Source of the DNA: Pseudomonadales bacterium
Lineage (GTDB): Bacteria; Pseudomonadota; Gammaproteobacteria; Pseudomonadales; Porticoccaceae
Direction of reading: 5' to 3'
Assembly: GCA_024234435.1 (NCBI GenBank)
Contig: JACKOF010000001.1
Location: 2,046,001 to 2,110,000 of the forward strand
DNA: 64,000 nt
Shown: in pieces, positions 34,479-43,908 of the stretch
Layout: each line of letters begins with the position of its first letter
How positions within the stretch are numbered: the stretch's first letter is position 1
The notes under the pieces: generated by a model
The model's database searches: none
What the model was told of the DNA's origin: nothing
The model's input: only the letters and a program-made list of their open reading frames with translations
Program-made: the position numbers and the translations under genes

Positions 34479-34988
34479 ATGAAACAGGTAAAAGGATTTA
34501 CCCTGGTGGAGCTTCTGTCCACCTTTGCCCTTGTGGGCATTCTAATCGCCATAGGTATTCCCTCACTCGTCGACTGGGTGACACGAAACCGGGTCACAAC
34601 ACTTGAATATACCCTGCTCCACAGCATCAACTACGCCCGGGTGCAAGGCATCAACCGGCAGACAACCGTCACCCTCTGTCCGGGACTCAATCAATGCGAA
34701 CGCGACTGGGGCTCGCAGATCATTATTTTTCTCGACTTCAACAGTGACGGCATACTCGATCTGACAGACCAGCTACTGAAGAAAATTGATCTGGGCAATG
34801 ATGCAGGCACCCTTGACTGGCGCTCGTTTCGCCGCAAGAACTACCTGCAATTTACCTCGGAAGGACTCACCAGCGCACTGAACGGAACGCTGCATTTTTG
34901 CCACAAGAAACCCGGCAAAGGTTATGATTTCGCCATCGTACTGGCCAGAACAGGCAGAATCCGCGTACACAAAGAGCCCGATTGCTGA
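34479..34988 (+). CDS. fimT: FimT/GspH-type minor pseudopilin
   Basis: 169 residues from the ATG at 34479 (AAAGGA 8 bases upstream). Type IV prepilin signature: short basic leader, cleavage after Gly in KG-FTLVELL, Glu at +5, hydrophobic helix to about residue 30. The body has a GspH-like pattern with Cys pairs (TLCPGLNQCERDW) and a C-terminal Cys. It is separated by 164 bases from the next pseudopilin, so it may be transcribed separately. By position it is FimT; some FimT proteins bind DNA during natural transformation. Confidence 0.85.
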   Translation: MKQVKGFTLVELLSTFALVGILIAIGIPSLVDWVTRNRVTTLEYTLLHSINYARVQGINRQTTVTLCPGLNQCERDWGSQIIIFLDFNSDGILDLTDQLLKKIDLGNDAGTLDWRSFRRKNYLQFTSEGLTSALNGTLHFCHKKPGKGYDFAIVLARTGRIRVHKEPDC

Positions 34989-34992
34989 AAGG

Positions 34993-35008
34993 CATTTTTA
35001 TAAAAATG
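34993..35008. repeat. 16-bp perfect AT-rich palindrome
   Basis: CATTTTTATAAAAATG reads the same on both strands. It lies just after the fimT-like gene and 145 bases before the next pseudopilin. It could be an operator or a weak hairpin. Confidence 0.4.
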
Positions 35009-35152
35009 TCGCGATAACTGCCACCCACCCGCTGAAAAACTCCACTGGTCAGAAAAACTTTGCCCTCTATATAGACCATGGTGTACTTATTGGCCTATGA
35101 CAGAAAAAGCTATGCCGTCGTTGACTACAAAGGTATGGCCTGAAACGAGAGC

Positions 35153-35680
35153 ATGGGGACTATGCTGCAAGCTACGTACCAAAAAGGATTCACACTTATC
35201 GAGCTGATGGTAACGCTGGTAGTGCTTGCTGTACTGCTTAGCATTGGTGTACCCAGCTATGTGGAATGGATTCGCGATAGCCGTTTGGATACCGCCACCC
35301 GAAGCCTGGCCAGCGCATTGAAACTGGCTCGCAGTGAAGCAGTGAGCCAGCAATCGGTTATAACCGTACGTGCTGGAATGGAAGGCGATGCCGCGAACTG
35401 GGCTGAAGGTATTCACATGTATACAGATGAGGAACCTGCAGGCAATACAAACTACGCAGCAGGCACAGACGCATTGATAAAGAATATCAATTTTGCAATG
35501 GATGGCATCACTCTCGTCAGCAACGCCGGGGAACATACCAGCTTCTCAAATGAAGGCCTGCTCAGGGATGATGTAAACCCCGCAACATTCCGACTGTGCG
35601 ATGCGCGTTCGGAAGGCAACCTGATATCCATTAACGTGGTTGGCAGAATTTCTGTCGCACCCGCTGGCGACTGCCCATGA
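35153..35680 (+). CDS. fimU: FimU/GspH-type minor pseudopilin
   Basis: 175 residues. Prepilin leader with cleavage after Gly in QKG-FTLIELM and Glu at +5, then a helix TLVVLAVLLSIGVPSYVEW and a GspH-like globular domain ending in a Cys (AGDCP). FimU-type proteins prime pilus assembly at the tip together with PilV, PilW, PilX, PilE and PilY1. Two starts are possible (35153 and 35162); neither has a strong ribosome-binding site. It overlaps pilV by 4 bases. Confidence 0.87.
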   Translation: MGTMLQATYQKGFTLIELMVTLVVLAVLLSIGVPSYVEWIRDSRLDTATRSLASALKLARSEAVSQQSVITVRAGMEGDAANWAEGIHMYTDEEPAGNTNYAAGTDALIKNINFAMDGITLVSNAGEHTSFSNEGLLRDDVNPATFRLCDARSEGNLISINVVGRISVAPAGDCP

Positions 35681-36243
35681 GAGACAATCGGATGATGAAG
35701 ACAAGAAAATTTCAGGCCGGCATAACCTTGATGGAGGTGTTAATCGCTCTGTTGGTTTTCAGTATCGGCTTGCAGGGAATTGCCTCTCTTCAGTACCAGG
35801 CCGTGAAAGAAAACTTTGACTCATCCCAGCGCAGCCGCGCTGTCTGGGTAACCCAGGAGTTAATCGACCGTATCAGGGCAAATCCCGCCGCCCGAGCTGC
35901 GGGTGATTACGATTACGACGGCAACCCCTGTGACGACGACGCCCCTGACAACTATTGTGCGGATACGGAAGGCAACCCCGCCGTTGTCTGCACCGCAAGT
36001 GAAATGGCCGCCTTCGACATTTGGGAGACAGTTTGTCCCAACCCGAACTCAGATCAGAACCAGGCACAGTTCATCAGCCCCAATCTGCAAATCAGCTGCG
36101 CAGATGCCCCCTGCCTCGAAACCTCGGAGATGACTGTTAATCTGCAATGGCAATCAAAAGCAGTCGCAGATGATGAAGAAAACATCGAAGATCTAGATGA
36201 TGCACTGAAAACACAACAGTTCCTGCAGGTATTTACGCCATGA
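35677..36243 (+). CDS. pilV: PilV, type IV pilus minor pilin
   Basis: 188 residues. Prepilin motif AG-ITLMEVLIALLVFSIGLQG with Glu at +5, followed by the PilV-like region SLQYQAVKENFDSSQRSRA. The body has paired Cys (NPCDDD, DNYCADTE, VVCTAS, TVCPN) that likely form disulfides and acidic patches. Starts at an ATG overlapping fimU as ATGA and overlaps pilW by 4 bases, so it is a tightly coupled operon member. Confidence 0.92.
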   Translation: MRDNRMMKTRKFQAGITLMEVLIALLVFSIGLQGIASLQYQAVKENFDSSQRSRAVWVTQELIDRIRANPAARAAGDYDYDGNPCDDDAPDNYCADTEGNPAVVCTASEMAAFDIWETVCPNPNSDQNQAQFISPNLQISCADAPCLETSEMTVNLQWQSKAVADDEENIEDLDDALKTQQFLQVFTP

Positions 36244-37064
36244 ACTTGCCTAACTTTAAACAGCAGGGTTTATCGCTGGTCGAGCTGCTTATCGCCATGG
36301 TACTCGGTTTGTTTCTTACTGCCGGGGCACTGGAAATGATGCTGGCCTCGCGAAATCTTGAGCGTACTACTGATGATCTCTCTCGTATCCAGGAGAACGG
36401 TCGTTTCGCCATTGAATTTCTGGCACGAGACCTCCGTATGGCAGGCTACGGAGTACAGGATAACGGTGCAATAAACAAACCCTTTTACGATGGTAATTGC
36501 AAAGACGCGGATTTTTCTCCCTGTACTGACGATGGCGGTGCGGCTTTTAGTGACCGCATCGCCATTATGACGAATCCAGAAAATGATCAGGATTGCACAG
36601 GCGCTACTGTTGGCATAAATGAACAAATTGCCAATGTTTATTTCCTTGGTCCGGACGACACCAACAATAACGTGATGTCGTTGTATTGCCGTGGATACAA
36701 CATTGACGCTGACGACTGGATCAGTGTCGCTCAACCACTCGTCAGTGGTATAGAGAATATGCAGATTCTGTACGGCTTGCCTGTTTCACCTACTTCGCCA
36801 GACAGGGAAATCACACGCTATGTGGGTGCCGACACGATACATGGTGACCCGAATAGCGCCAGATTGTGGTCTGTGGTGAGCACAGTACGCCTCTCATTAC
36901 TGGTCAACAACGGCCTTGAAAATGGAAATAACGATACAGCCACCCGCAAGTTTGTGTTACTTGACGCACCCGAACAAACCTTTACCGACAAGCATTCAAG
37001 AGAGGTTTATCGAACCACAACGGCTGCTTACAACGTTCTTTACAACACAGCAGGTACCGAGTAA
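36240..37064 (+). CDS. pilW: PilW, type IV pilus minor pilin
   Basis: 274 residues. Prepilin motif QG-LSLVELLIAMVLGLFLTAG with Glu at +5, then the PilW-specific RIQENGRFAIEFLARDLRMAGY. Part of the tip-priming complex with FimU, PilV, PilX and PilE. It overlaps pilV (ATGA) and pilX (TAATG) at its two ends. Confidence 0.94.
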   Translation: MNLPNFKQQGLSLVELLIAMVLGLFLTAGALEMMLASRNLERTTDDLSRIQENGRFAIEFLARDLRMAGYGVQDNGAINKPFYDGNCKDADFSPCTDDGGAAFSDRIAIMTNPENDQDCTGATVGINEQIANVYFLGPDDTNNNVMSLYCRGYNIDADDWISVAQPLVSGIENMQILYGLPVSPTSPDREITRYVGADTIHGDPNSARLWSVVSTVRLSLLVNNGLENGNNDTATRKFVLLDAPEQTFTDKHSREVYRTTTAAYNVLYNTAGTE

Positions 37065-37618
37065 TGAAAAAATTTGAACCTATACCTGAGAGCTCCCAAC
37101 CTGTTTACAGATCCGGAATGCGGATGAAAACGCAGCGCGGTGCTGTACTGATTGTCAGTCTGGTGATGCTGACCATTTTGACTATCATTGCCGTGGCCAC
37201 TACTACCGATATCGGTTTGCAATCCAATATGGCCAGAAACAGTCAGATTCGTATCAATGTTTTTAATCTGGCACACAGTGGGCTGCGATCGCAGTTTGTA
37301 CTTTTCAGGGATGATCCCCTCTTGCTGGATGAGCTGGCTGAACTGGCAAGGTCCTGTGTTCAAACCGCTTTTGAAACCCCTGAGGTAGAAAACGATGACG
37401 GCACCAAGTCAAACTTTTCAGTAACCTATGACTGTCCAGAAGAAAATGAGAATAACCTGTTTACACAAACTGATGGAATGGGAATGGGTGGCGCTGCAAC
37501 CGATCCACTGCTATTTCCTTTTACTTTCGACGTGGAGTTACCGAACACGGGAATCTCCTCTAGTCAAACCTTTCTCGTAGAAGCGCCAAACCCCGATGCA
37601 GTAAGCGGCACGCGGTAA
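37064..37618 (+). CDS. pilX: PilX, type IV pilus minor pilin
   Basis: 184 residues. A long basic start (TQRG-AVLIVSLVMLTILTI) with the PilX-type N-terminus that lacks Glu at +5, followed by the conserved DIGLQSNMARNSQ. It is a member of the priming complex. The +5 residue is not Glu, as expected of PilX/GspK-like pseudopilins, which sit at the tip. It is followed by a 79-base gap before the next gene. Confidence 0.9.
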   Translation: MKKFEPIPESSQPVYRSGMRMKTQRGAVLIVSLVMLTILTIIAVATTTDIGLQSNMARNSQIRINVFNLAHSGLRSQFVLFRDDPLLLDELAELARSCVQTAFETPEVENDDGTKSNFSVTYDCPEENENNLFTQTDGMGMGGAATDPLLFPFTFDVELPNTGISSSQTFLVEAPNPDAVSGTR

Positions 37619-37697
37619 CTGAACATTTTTACGGAATAGGTAGGTACGCAAATTTTTATACGAAGGATTGAGCAGATAGCTCATACAGGAGGAACCA

Positions 37698-38048
37698 ATG
37701 TTTACACTGAGATCGACAATAACAACCTTATTAGCGACGCTGGTGTTGTTCACCTCCTCTGCTATTAACGCCCTTGGCCCGACGATAGAGCTTCATCATA
37801 CGGTTGAAGAAGCCCGTATTAGTGTTACAGCCAATACCGATGATCTGAGTGGCACCGTGACCGCAAAGTTACTGGAGTGCAATGGTTGCGAACCGGTTAC
37901 CTATAATTATGACGCCAGCACCGTATTCATTAATGCACTCGGTGCCCCAAAGCCCATTGACGAACTGAAAACCTGGAGCGGCAATCGCGCCATGTTTCAC
38001 TTCCGCAAAGCGGACAAATACATCGAACAAATACAGATTCTTCCTTAA
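37698..38048 (+). CDS. Small exported protein between pilX and pilY1
   Basis: 116 residues, ATG with AGGAGG upstream. A signal peptide (TTLLATLVLFTSSAINA) leads to a mature protein of about 90 residues with the pair CNGC and a predicted beta-rich fold. I recognise no family. P. aeruginosa has the small gene pilY2 after pilY1; here no gene lies between pilY1 and pilE, and this protein of similar size lies before pilY1 instead. It may be a positional counterpart of PilY2, but I cannot show homology. It ends 15 bases before pilY1. Confidence 0.82.
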   Translation: MFTLRSTITTLLATLVLFTSSAINALGPTIELHHTVEEARISVTANTDDLSGTVTAKLLECNGCEPVTYNYDASTVFINALGAPKPIDELKTWSGNRAMFHFRKADKYIEQIQILP

Positions 38049-38063
38049 GAGGGAGCACAAGCT

Positions 38064-41000
38064 ATGAAACGGAATAATTATTTACCCTATGCTCTGTCAC
38101 TTGCCATTGCCGCCAGTTTCAGTGCACATTCGCTCGCTGACGACACCGAAATATTCTTCAATACTGATAATTTAAACAATAATGAGGATTATCAGCCAAA
38201 CGTGTTATTTATCTTTGACACATCCGGAAGTATGGGCTGGAACATTACCACTCAGGAAGACTACAACCCGGCAACCGACTATGGGACTCCGGGCACCAAC
38301 GATACTATCTATGTCTACAACAGTAGCCTCTCGTATCAAAACCGCTCTATCGCTTCCAGCAGGAACAGTTGCCAAGCGATGATTGATCATATTGCCAGCA
38401 CCCCCGACACGCCTATTTATGTTGGCAAGGCTGCTGAATGGCGAGACAGAAGTGGTACTAGTAATGATCGCTGGATCAATGTTCGCGATAGCAACCGCAC
38501 AGTTGAATGCCAGGAAGACGCTGGCGTACATGGTATTGATGATACGTCTCCTGATCTTTATGCTGCCAATGGTGCTAATGGCCCCTACACTGATACAGAA
38601 AACCAAGCTATCGGTTGGGGTGGCATAGATACTCGCTGGTATGTTTCCGAGAATTACCATCAGTACCAACAAACAGCCGCCTCCGTAACACGGGTAAAAA
38701 TGGATGTGATGAAAGAGGCCGCCGTTGACCTGGTTAATGAATTCAGCGGATTGAATTTTGGCCTGATGCGCTTCGACGGTTCAAATGGAGGCTATGTCAA
38801 ACATCATTTTTCCGATATAGAAACCGATAAAACCAACATTATTAGTAGCATTAATGCACTGAACGCTAATGGAAATACTCCATTAAGTGAAACACTCTGG
38901 GAAGCTCATAAATACTTTCTGGGCGGCTCCGTCGAGTATGGAACAAACTCTGACAGAGACCCACTGGCAGTAAGTGGTGGCAATTATAACTCTCCGGTCG
39001 CGGACAGTGATAGCTCTTGCCAGAAAAACTATATTGTATACCTCACCGATGGCACGCCTTACTCTGACAGTGGTAGGGACGCTACTATCTCAGGTCTAAC
39101 CAGCTCATGTTCTCACCAAGATGGCACATCCTCTTCAAGCCATACCTGCCTGGATGAGTTGGCCGGGTATATGGCGACCTATGACTACAATGATGATCTT
39201 GATGATACGCAAAATGTGCAAACCTATACCATTGGCTTTGATATCGATATGGATTTGCTGGAACAAACGGCCATTAACGGGCTCGGCACCTACCACACTG
39301 TGAGTTCATCTCAGGAGTTGAAAACAGCGTTCAATGAAATTATTGTGGATATTTTATCCAAATCCACCACCTTTACTGCGCCTGCGGTATCAGTCAACGC
39401 TTTTAATGCGCTGCAGCATAGGGATGAACTGTATTACGCCATTTTTGAGCCGAATAAATACCCGCGCTGGCATGGCAACGTCAAGAAATACCGGATCAAC
39501 AGCCTGGGAGAAGTACTGGATGTTAACGATCAGGATGCTATTGACCCCAACACAGGCTACTTTACCTCTTCAGCGGAAAGCTTCTGGAGCGGCGTAACCG
39601 ACGGCAGTAAAGTTCAGGCAGGAGGTGCGGCCAGCAAACTTGGTAATAACCGTACAGTTTTTACCGTTTCCGGTGACGCAACCGCCAGCAATATTTCGCT
39701 AAACACCTCAGCAAACACTATCACGTTAACCAATACGGCGATTACCAACGAGCAGTATGGTCTTGATAGTTTAGCCCCACCTCTGGAGCGTGCGGAGTTA
39801 ATTGGCTGGATTCTCGGGGCGGATACCCAGGACGAGGACGCTGACAATGACGTTACCGACCCTACTCGTTTTATGGCCGACCCGCTCCACAGCCAGCCTA
39901 CTGTTGTTACCTACGATGGTGATTTCGATAATAAGGTTCTGGATGACACCATTTTCATTACGTCTAATGATGGCAGTTTTCGTGCCATAGATGCTGATGA
40001 CGGCACCGAACTGTTTTCATTTATCCCTCAGGATCTGCTATCCAACCAGCTGGACTACTACACTGACGATCCGGATGGTGTGCGCCGTTATGGTCTCGAC
40101 GGGCCCATGACGATCTGGCGTCAGGAAAGCAGCCAGGATGAAGACATCAAAATTGAATCCGCTGACGGTGACCATGTATACGCCTATGTAGGCATGCGTC
40201 GAGGTGGAAGCAATTACTATGCACTCGATGTGACTGACAGGGCTAACCCTGTACTGAAATGGACTATCTTTGGTGGTTCGGCAGGCTTTCAGGATATGGG
40301 CCAAACCTGGTCCAAACCCATCCGCAGCCGGGTGAAATGGGATTGCGACAGTAACGGTGAGAATTGTGATACCAAAGATGTGCTGTTCTTCGGTGGTGGT
40401 TACGATACCATCCACGATACGGCGGATACCCCTACCAGCGGCGATGCGGGCGCTGCAATCTATATGGTAGATGCCGAATCCGGGGCCCTGCTCTGGTCGG
40501 CAGGCAACAACAATGATAACTCGCCTGGTGACGACACCCATGACCTTAATATTGCCATACAAAACAGTATTACAGGGAACCTGGCCTTAGGGGATATGAA
40601 CGGTGATGGTTATGACGATATTATCTTTGCCGTGGATATTCTGGGTCATGTATGGCGTATCGATATCAACAATAAAAACACCATGCCCTCCAATTTTGCA
40701 TTCAAGGACACCGGTAATTCCCGCACCAGCGAGATCGCGGACCTGAGTCAAAGTGGGGTCCTCAGGCGTTTCTATAATTCACCAACCGTTTCCCTCTCTC
40801 TGAAGCAGGGCAGACCACCATTCTTTGTCATTACCATCGGTAGCGGTTATATCGCCCACCCCAAAGAAACGGATGTTGTTGACCGGCTGTATGCCATTTT
40901 TGAATACAACCTGTTTGGCCCGCCGAAGGATGGTGACGGTAATGTTGAATATAGCACCATCGATAACGGTGACCTGCTGAACCTGACAGATCCGAATGAC

Positions 41001-41453
41001 GGCCCGGCAGACCCGGAAGGTAACGCACCGCACGGTTTTTATAAAAATGCCACGGAACCCGGCGAAAAATTCCTGCGCCGCGCACTAACGCTATTCGGTC
41101 TCACGCTTTATTCGTCCTACCTGCCTGAATCATCAAATCAAGACACTACTTGTGGATCCGCTTTCCTCGGTGGTAGCAGGCTATATGGTATGGACTTTGT
41201 GACCGGAGAAAGCATTTTCTCTGGTGGGTATGTTGATCTCAAGCACCCGGGTATCGCGCCAGAGCCAGTTGCGCTATTAATCCCGGATGATGAGGGTCGT
41301 ACAAGAACCACAGTCTGTGTCGGCACCGAGTGTTTCCACAGTGGCGGAGCCAGCGGTACCTCTGATGGCAAGTGTGCGGCGGACGATGCCGATTGTATTG
41401 ATATAGACGAGCCATCCATTACGATTAAATCCTGGCGGGAGAATAGAGAATGA
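38064..41453 (+). CDS. pilY1: PilY1, pilus tip adhesin/mechanosensor
   Basis: 1129 residues. A signal peptide (LPYALSLAIAASFSAHSLA) is followed by an N-terminal von Willebrand A domain with the MIDAS motif DTSGSMG and a later LTDG, and a C-terminal PilY1 beta-propeller. In the propeller the segment GDMNGDGYDDIIFAVD is a calcium-binding loop of the type required for pilus retraction control in Pseudomonas. The protein is rich in Asp, Asn and Gly. It stands in the pseudopilin operon and overlaps pilE by 4 bases. Confidence 0.95.
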   Translation: MKRNNYLPYALSLAIAASFSAHSLADDTEIFFNTDNLNNNEDYQPNVLFIFDTSGSMGWNITTQEDYNPATDYGTPGTNDTIYVYNSSLSYQNRSIASSRNSCQAMIDHIASTPDTPIYVGKAAEWRDRSGTSNDRWINVRDSNRTVECQEDAGVHGIDDTSPDLYAANGANGPYTDTENQAIGWGGIDTRWYVSENYHQYQQTAASVTRVKMDVMKEAAVDLVNEFSGLNFGLMRFDGSNGGYVKHHFSDIETDKTNIISSINALNANGNTPLSETLWEAHKYFLGGSVEYGTNSDRDPLAVSGGNYNSPVADSDSSCQKNYIVYLTDGTPYSDSGRDATISGLTSSCSHQDGTSSSSHTCLDELAGYMATYDYNDDLDDTQNVQTYTIGFDIDMDLLEQTAINGLGTYHTVSSSQELKTAFNEIIVDILSKSTTFTAPAVSVNAFNALQHRDELYYAIFEPNKYPRWHGNVKKYRINSLGEVLDVNDQDAIDPNTGYFTSSAESFWSGVTDGSKVQAGGAASKLGNNRTVFTVSGDATASNISLNTSANTITLTNTAITNEQYGLDSLAPPLERAELIGWILGADTQDEDADNDVTDPTRFMADPLHSQPTVVTYDGDFDNKVLDDTIFITSNDGSFRAIDADDGTELFSFIPQDLLSNQLDYYTDDPDGVRRYGLDGPMTIWRQESSQDEDIKIESADGDHVYAYVGMRRGGSNYYALDVTDRANPVLKWTIFGGSAGFQDMGQTWSKPIRSRVKWDCDSNGENCDTKDVLFFGGGYDTIHDTADTPTSGDAGAAIYMVDAESGALLWSAGNNNDNSPGDDTHDLNIAIQNSITGNLALGDMNGDGYDDIIFAVDILGHVWRIDINNKNTMPSNFAFKDTGNSRTSEIADLSQSGVLRRFYNSPTVSLSLKQGRPPFFVITIGSGYIAHPKETDVVDRLYAIFEYNLFGPPKDGDGNVEYSTIDNGDLLNLTDPNDGPADPEGNAPHGFYKNATEPGEKFLRRALTLFGLTLYSSYLPESSNQDTTCGSAFLGGSRLYGMDFVTGESIFSGGYVDLKHPGIAPEPVALLIPDDEGRTRTTVCVGTECFHSGGASGTSDGKCAADDADCIDIDEPSITIKSWRENRE

Positions 41454-41842
41454 TGCGGCAAAAAGGCTTCTCTCTGATGGAAATGATGATTGCGGTGGCT
41501 ATCGTTGGTATTCTTGCGGCGATAGCTTACCCTTCCTTTCTGGAGAAAATCAGAGAAACCCGACGCACTGAAGCCATAACACTGACCACTAAAATCATGC
41601 AGGCACAGGAGCGTTTTTTTGTTAACAACCTGACCTATACCGCCGACCTGACGGATCTGGGATTTTCCGCTGCAGCTAACTTACCCACAGAAAATGGCTA
41701 TTACCAACTCAGTGCACAGGCTTGTGCTGGTGATATCGCGCTTTGTGTCAATATCGTATCGACGGCACAAGGCTCTCAGGTAGCTGACGGTGATATCGAA
41801 TACAATAGCCGAGGGGAAACACAAGGGCACTGGAATGATTAG
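41450..41842 (+). CDS. pilE: PilE, type IV pilus minor pilin
   Basis: 130 residues. Prepilin motif KG-FSLMEMMIAVAIVGILAAIAYPSF with Glu at +5, then a helix EKIRETRRTEAI and a small globular domain with two Cys (AQACAGDIALC). It is the last gene of the operon, coupled to pilY1 by an ATGA overlap, and ends before a strong terminator. It links the tip complex to the major pilin in the Pseudomonas model. Confidence 0.94.
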   Translation: MMRQKGFSLMEMMIAVAIVGILAAIAYPSFLEKIRETRRTEAITLTTKIMQAQERFFVNNLTYTADLTDLGFSAAANLPTENGYYQLSAQACAGDIALCVNIVSTAQGSQVADGDIEYNSRGETQGHWND

Positions 41843-41857
41843 GCGATCCGGTTAACT

Positions 41858-41894
41858 AAAAAGCCCGGTCAGTATACCCTGAACGGGCTTTTTT
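41858..41894. terminator. Bidirectional terminator between pilE and ispH
   Basis: AAAAAGCCCG pairs with CGGGCTTTTT around an inner TCAG/CTGA pairing. With A-runs on one side and T-runs on the other it can stop transcription of both the convergent pil operon and the ispH operon. Confidence 0.88.
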
Positions 41895-41955
41895 AATGGA
41901 AATCTTTATATTAGGACAGAAACTAGACAACTGAGCGTAGCGGCTGATCACAAAC

Positions 41956-42888
41956 CTAACGCAATTCCTTTGGCATGGAAAACCGAATATTCTCTTCACG
42001 TCCGGCCAACTCTTCCGGTTCCGCAGCGCCCAGCTCGCAGAGCCGTGCCACAACATCTTTTACCAGCACCTCAGGCGCCGAGGCGCCTGCGGTGATACCA
42101 ATATCCGGTTTGCCTGCCAGCCAGTCAGCCATAATATCGTCTGCGGTATCGATCAAATGGGCCGTTGAACCGCAGCGTTCCGCCAGTTCCTTGAGCCGAT
42201 TAGAGTTGGAACTGTTATGAGAACCAACGACCAGCACAAGACCACTCTCCAGAGCCAGTTGTTTCACCGCATCCTGCCGGTTCTGTGTGGCGTAACAGAT
42301 ATCGTCTTTTTTAGGCCCGCTGATTTTAGGGAAGCGCTTGCGCAGAGAATCGATCACACGAGCTGTATCATCCATCGACAGCGTCGTCTGGGTGACATAA
42401 ACCAGATTATCCGGATCTCTGATCGACAGTGATTCAACATCCTGCTCATTTTCAACCAGATAAATGGAACCGCCCGCGGAAGTATCATATTGGCCCATGG
42501 TCCCCTCCACTTCCGGGTGCCCCTGATGGCCAATAAGAATGCACTCCCGCCCTTCCCGGCTGTAACGCACCACTTCCATATGCACTTTGGTGACCAGTGG
42601 GCAAGTGGCATCAAACACTCTCAGATTCCGGTCTGCCGCTTCGTTACGAACAGCCTGTGATACGCCGTGAGCACTGAAAATCACAATCACGTCGTCGGGC
42701 ACTTCACTGAGTTCGTCCACAAAAATGGCACCGCGCTCACGCAGGCTGTCGACTACAAATTTATTATGAACAACTTCGTGGCGAACAAAAATGGGAGCAC
42801 CGAAAATATCCAGCGCACGGTTAACGATATCAATAGCCCGGTCAACACCGGCACAAAACCCCCGTGGATTGGCTAATTTAATTCTCAC
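41956..42888 (-). CDS. ispH: IspH (LytB), HMBPP reductase
   Basis: 310 residues. Three conserved Cys bind the Fe-S cluster: RGFCAGVDRAI, DATCPLVTKVH and DDICYATQNRQ. It makes IPP and DMAPP in the last step of the MEP pathway. It is the last gene of the minus-strand group fkpB-lspA-ileS, 27 bases after fkpB. Confidence 0.98.
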   Translation of the reverse strand: MRIKLANPRGFCAGVDRAIDIVNRALDIFGAPIFVRHEVVHNKFVVDSLRERGAIFVDELSEVPDDVIVIFSAHGVSQAVRNEAADRNLRVFDATCPLVTKVHMEVVRYSREGRECILIGHQGHPEVEGTMGQYDTSAGGSIYLVENEQDVESLSIRDPDNLVYVTQTTLSMDDTARVIDSLRKRFPKISGPKKDDICYATQNRQDAVKQLALESGLVLVVGSHNSSNSNRLKELAERCGSTAHLIDTADDIMADWLAGKPDIGITAGASAPEVLVKDVVARLCELGAAEPEELAGREENIRFSMPKELR

Positions 42889-42915
42889 TGCGGTTCACCC
42901 CCCAAAATGGCACCG

Positions 42916-43380
42916 TTAATGCGTAATCGCAGGGACAACATCAATAATATGCACTTTAAAGGTGATGGTGCGCCCAGCCAGAGGATGATTGAAATCGACA
43001 GAAACCGTATCATCATCAAGCGCCACAATAACCCCCGGCAATTCTGCCCGGTTTGCATCTGCAAATGACAGCATCAGCCCCACTTCAAGCTCAATATCAT
43101 CGGCAAATTCCCGCCGGGGGATTTGCTGTACATTACTGCTATTGTGCTGGCCAAAACCATGCTCCGGGGTTATCTCAAATGCCCCCTGCTCACCTGGCTC
43201 AAGACCCTCCAAAACAGCTTCAAAACCAGGCAGCAGGCTGCCATCACCATAGACAAAATTGGCCGGTTCACCTTCAAAGTTGGAATCGATAACCGCACCA
43301 TCTTCAAGTGTCAGTGAAAAGTACAGTGTAATTCTGGTGTCAGGGCCTACTCTATAGTTATCAACACTTAAATCAGTCAT
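42916..43380 (-). CDS. fkpB: FKBP-type peptidyl-prolyl isomerase (SlpA/FkpB)
   Basis: 154 residues. SlpA-like FKBP with LEDGAVIDSNFEGEPANFVYG, then GDGSLLPGFEAVLEGLEPGE and an inserted IF domain (about 75-125), ending in the FKBP strand VDFNHPLAGRTITFKV. It helps protein folding in the cytoplasm. Position between lspA and ispH is the same as in E. coli and Pseudomonas. Confidence 0.95.
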   Translation of the reverse strand: MTDLSVDNYRVGPDTRITLYFSLTLEDGAVIDSNFEGEPANFVYGDGSLLPGFEAVLEGLEPGEQGAFEITPEHGFGQHNSSNVQQIPRREFADDIELEVGLMLSFADANRAELPGVIVALDDDTVSVDFNHPLAGRTITFKVHIIDVVPAITH

Positions 43381-43422
43381 AAGTAATATTTTTCAATCAG
43401 TTAGCCGGGGTTGGGGGCTTTA

Positions 43423-43905
43423 TTAACGGGCAGGTTTCTTCGGAAAAAAGTTTTCAAGTAACAGCAATACGGCACCAATCGTGATAGCGCTGTCGGCGAC
43501 ATTAAACGCTGGCCAATGGTAAGTCTGGTAATAAACATCCAGAAAATCCACCACATACCCCAGCGCCATTCTGTCCCACAGATTACCCAGCGCCCCACCA
43601 AGAATCAGTGCAAGAGCCGCAGCAACCCAACGCTGACCATTGGCAACCCGCGCAATCCATATTATCAGCACGACCGAGACAGTCATGGCAACAGCTGCAA
43701 AAAACCAGCGCTGCCAACCACCAGCATCACTCAAAAAGCTGAATGCAGCACCGGTATTGTGCACCAGTGTGAGGTTGAAAAATCCGGTTACGGCAACTGT
43801 TTCACCATACTCAAACGCCCAGGTTACCCAGTATTTACTGAGCTGATCCAGCACCACGACAAGCAGTGCCAGACCGAACCATTTCCAGGATTTGGAATTC
43901 ACCAT
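43423..43905 (-). CDS. lspA: Lipoprotein signal peptidase
   Basis: 160 residues, four membrane helices. The catalytic Asp pair lies in NLWDRMALGYVVDFLDVY (first) and FNVADSAITIG (second). It cleaves diacylated prolipoproteins in the inner membrane, including those in this window (BamD, the SH3 lipoprotein). It begins 3 bases after ileS. Confidence 0.97.
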   Translation of the reverse strand: MVNSKSWKWFGLALLVVVLDQLSKYWVTWAFEYGETVAVTGFFNLTLVHNTGAAFSFLSDAGGWQRWFFAAVAMTVSVVLIIWIARVANGQRWVAAALALILGGALGNLWDRMALGYVVDFLDVYYQTYHWPAFNVADSAITIGAVLLLLENFFPKKPAR

Positions 43906-43908
43906 GCC

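Noticed and set aside
34355..35152. Sigma-54 promoters for PilR upstream of the minor pilin genes
   Set aside because: I looked for TGGCAC-N5-TTGC-like pairs; candidates such as TGGC near 35080 lack the correctly spaced GC element.
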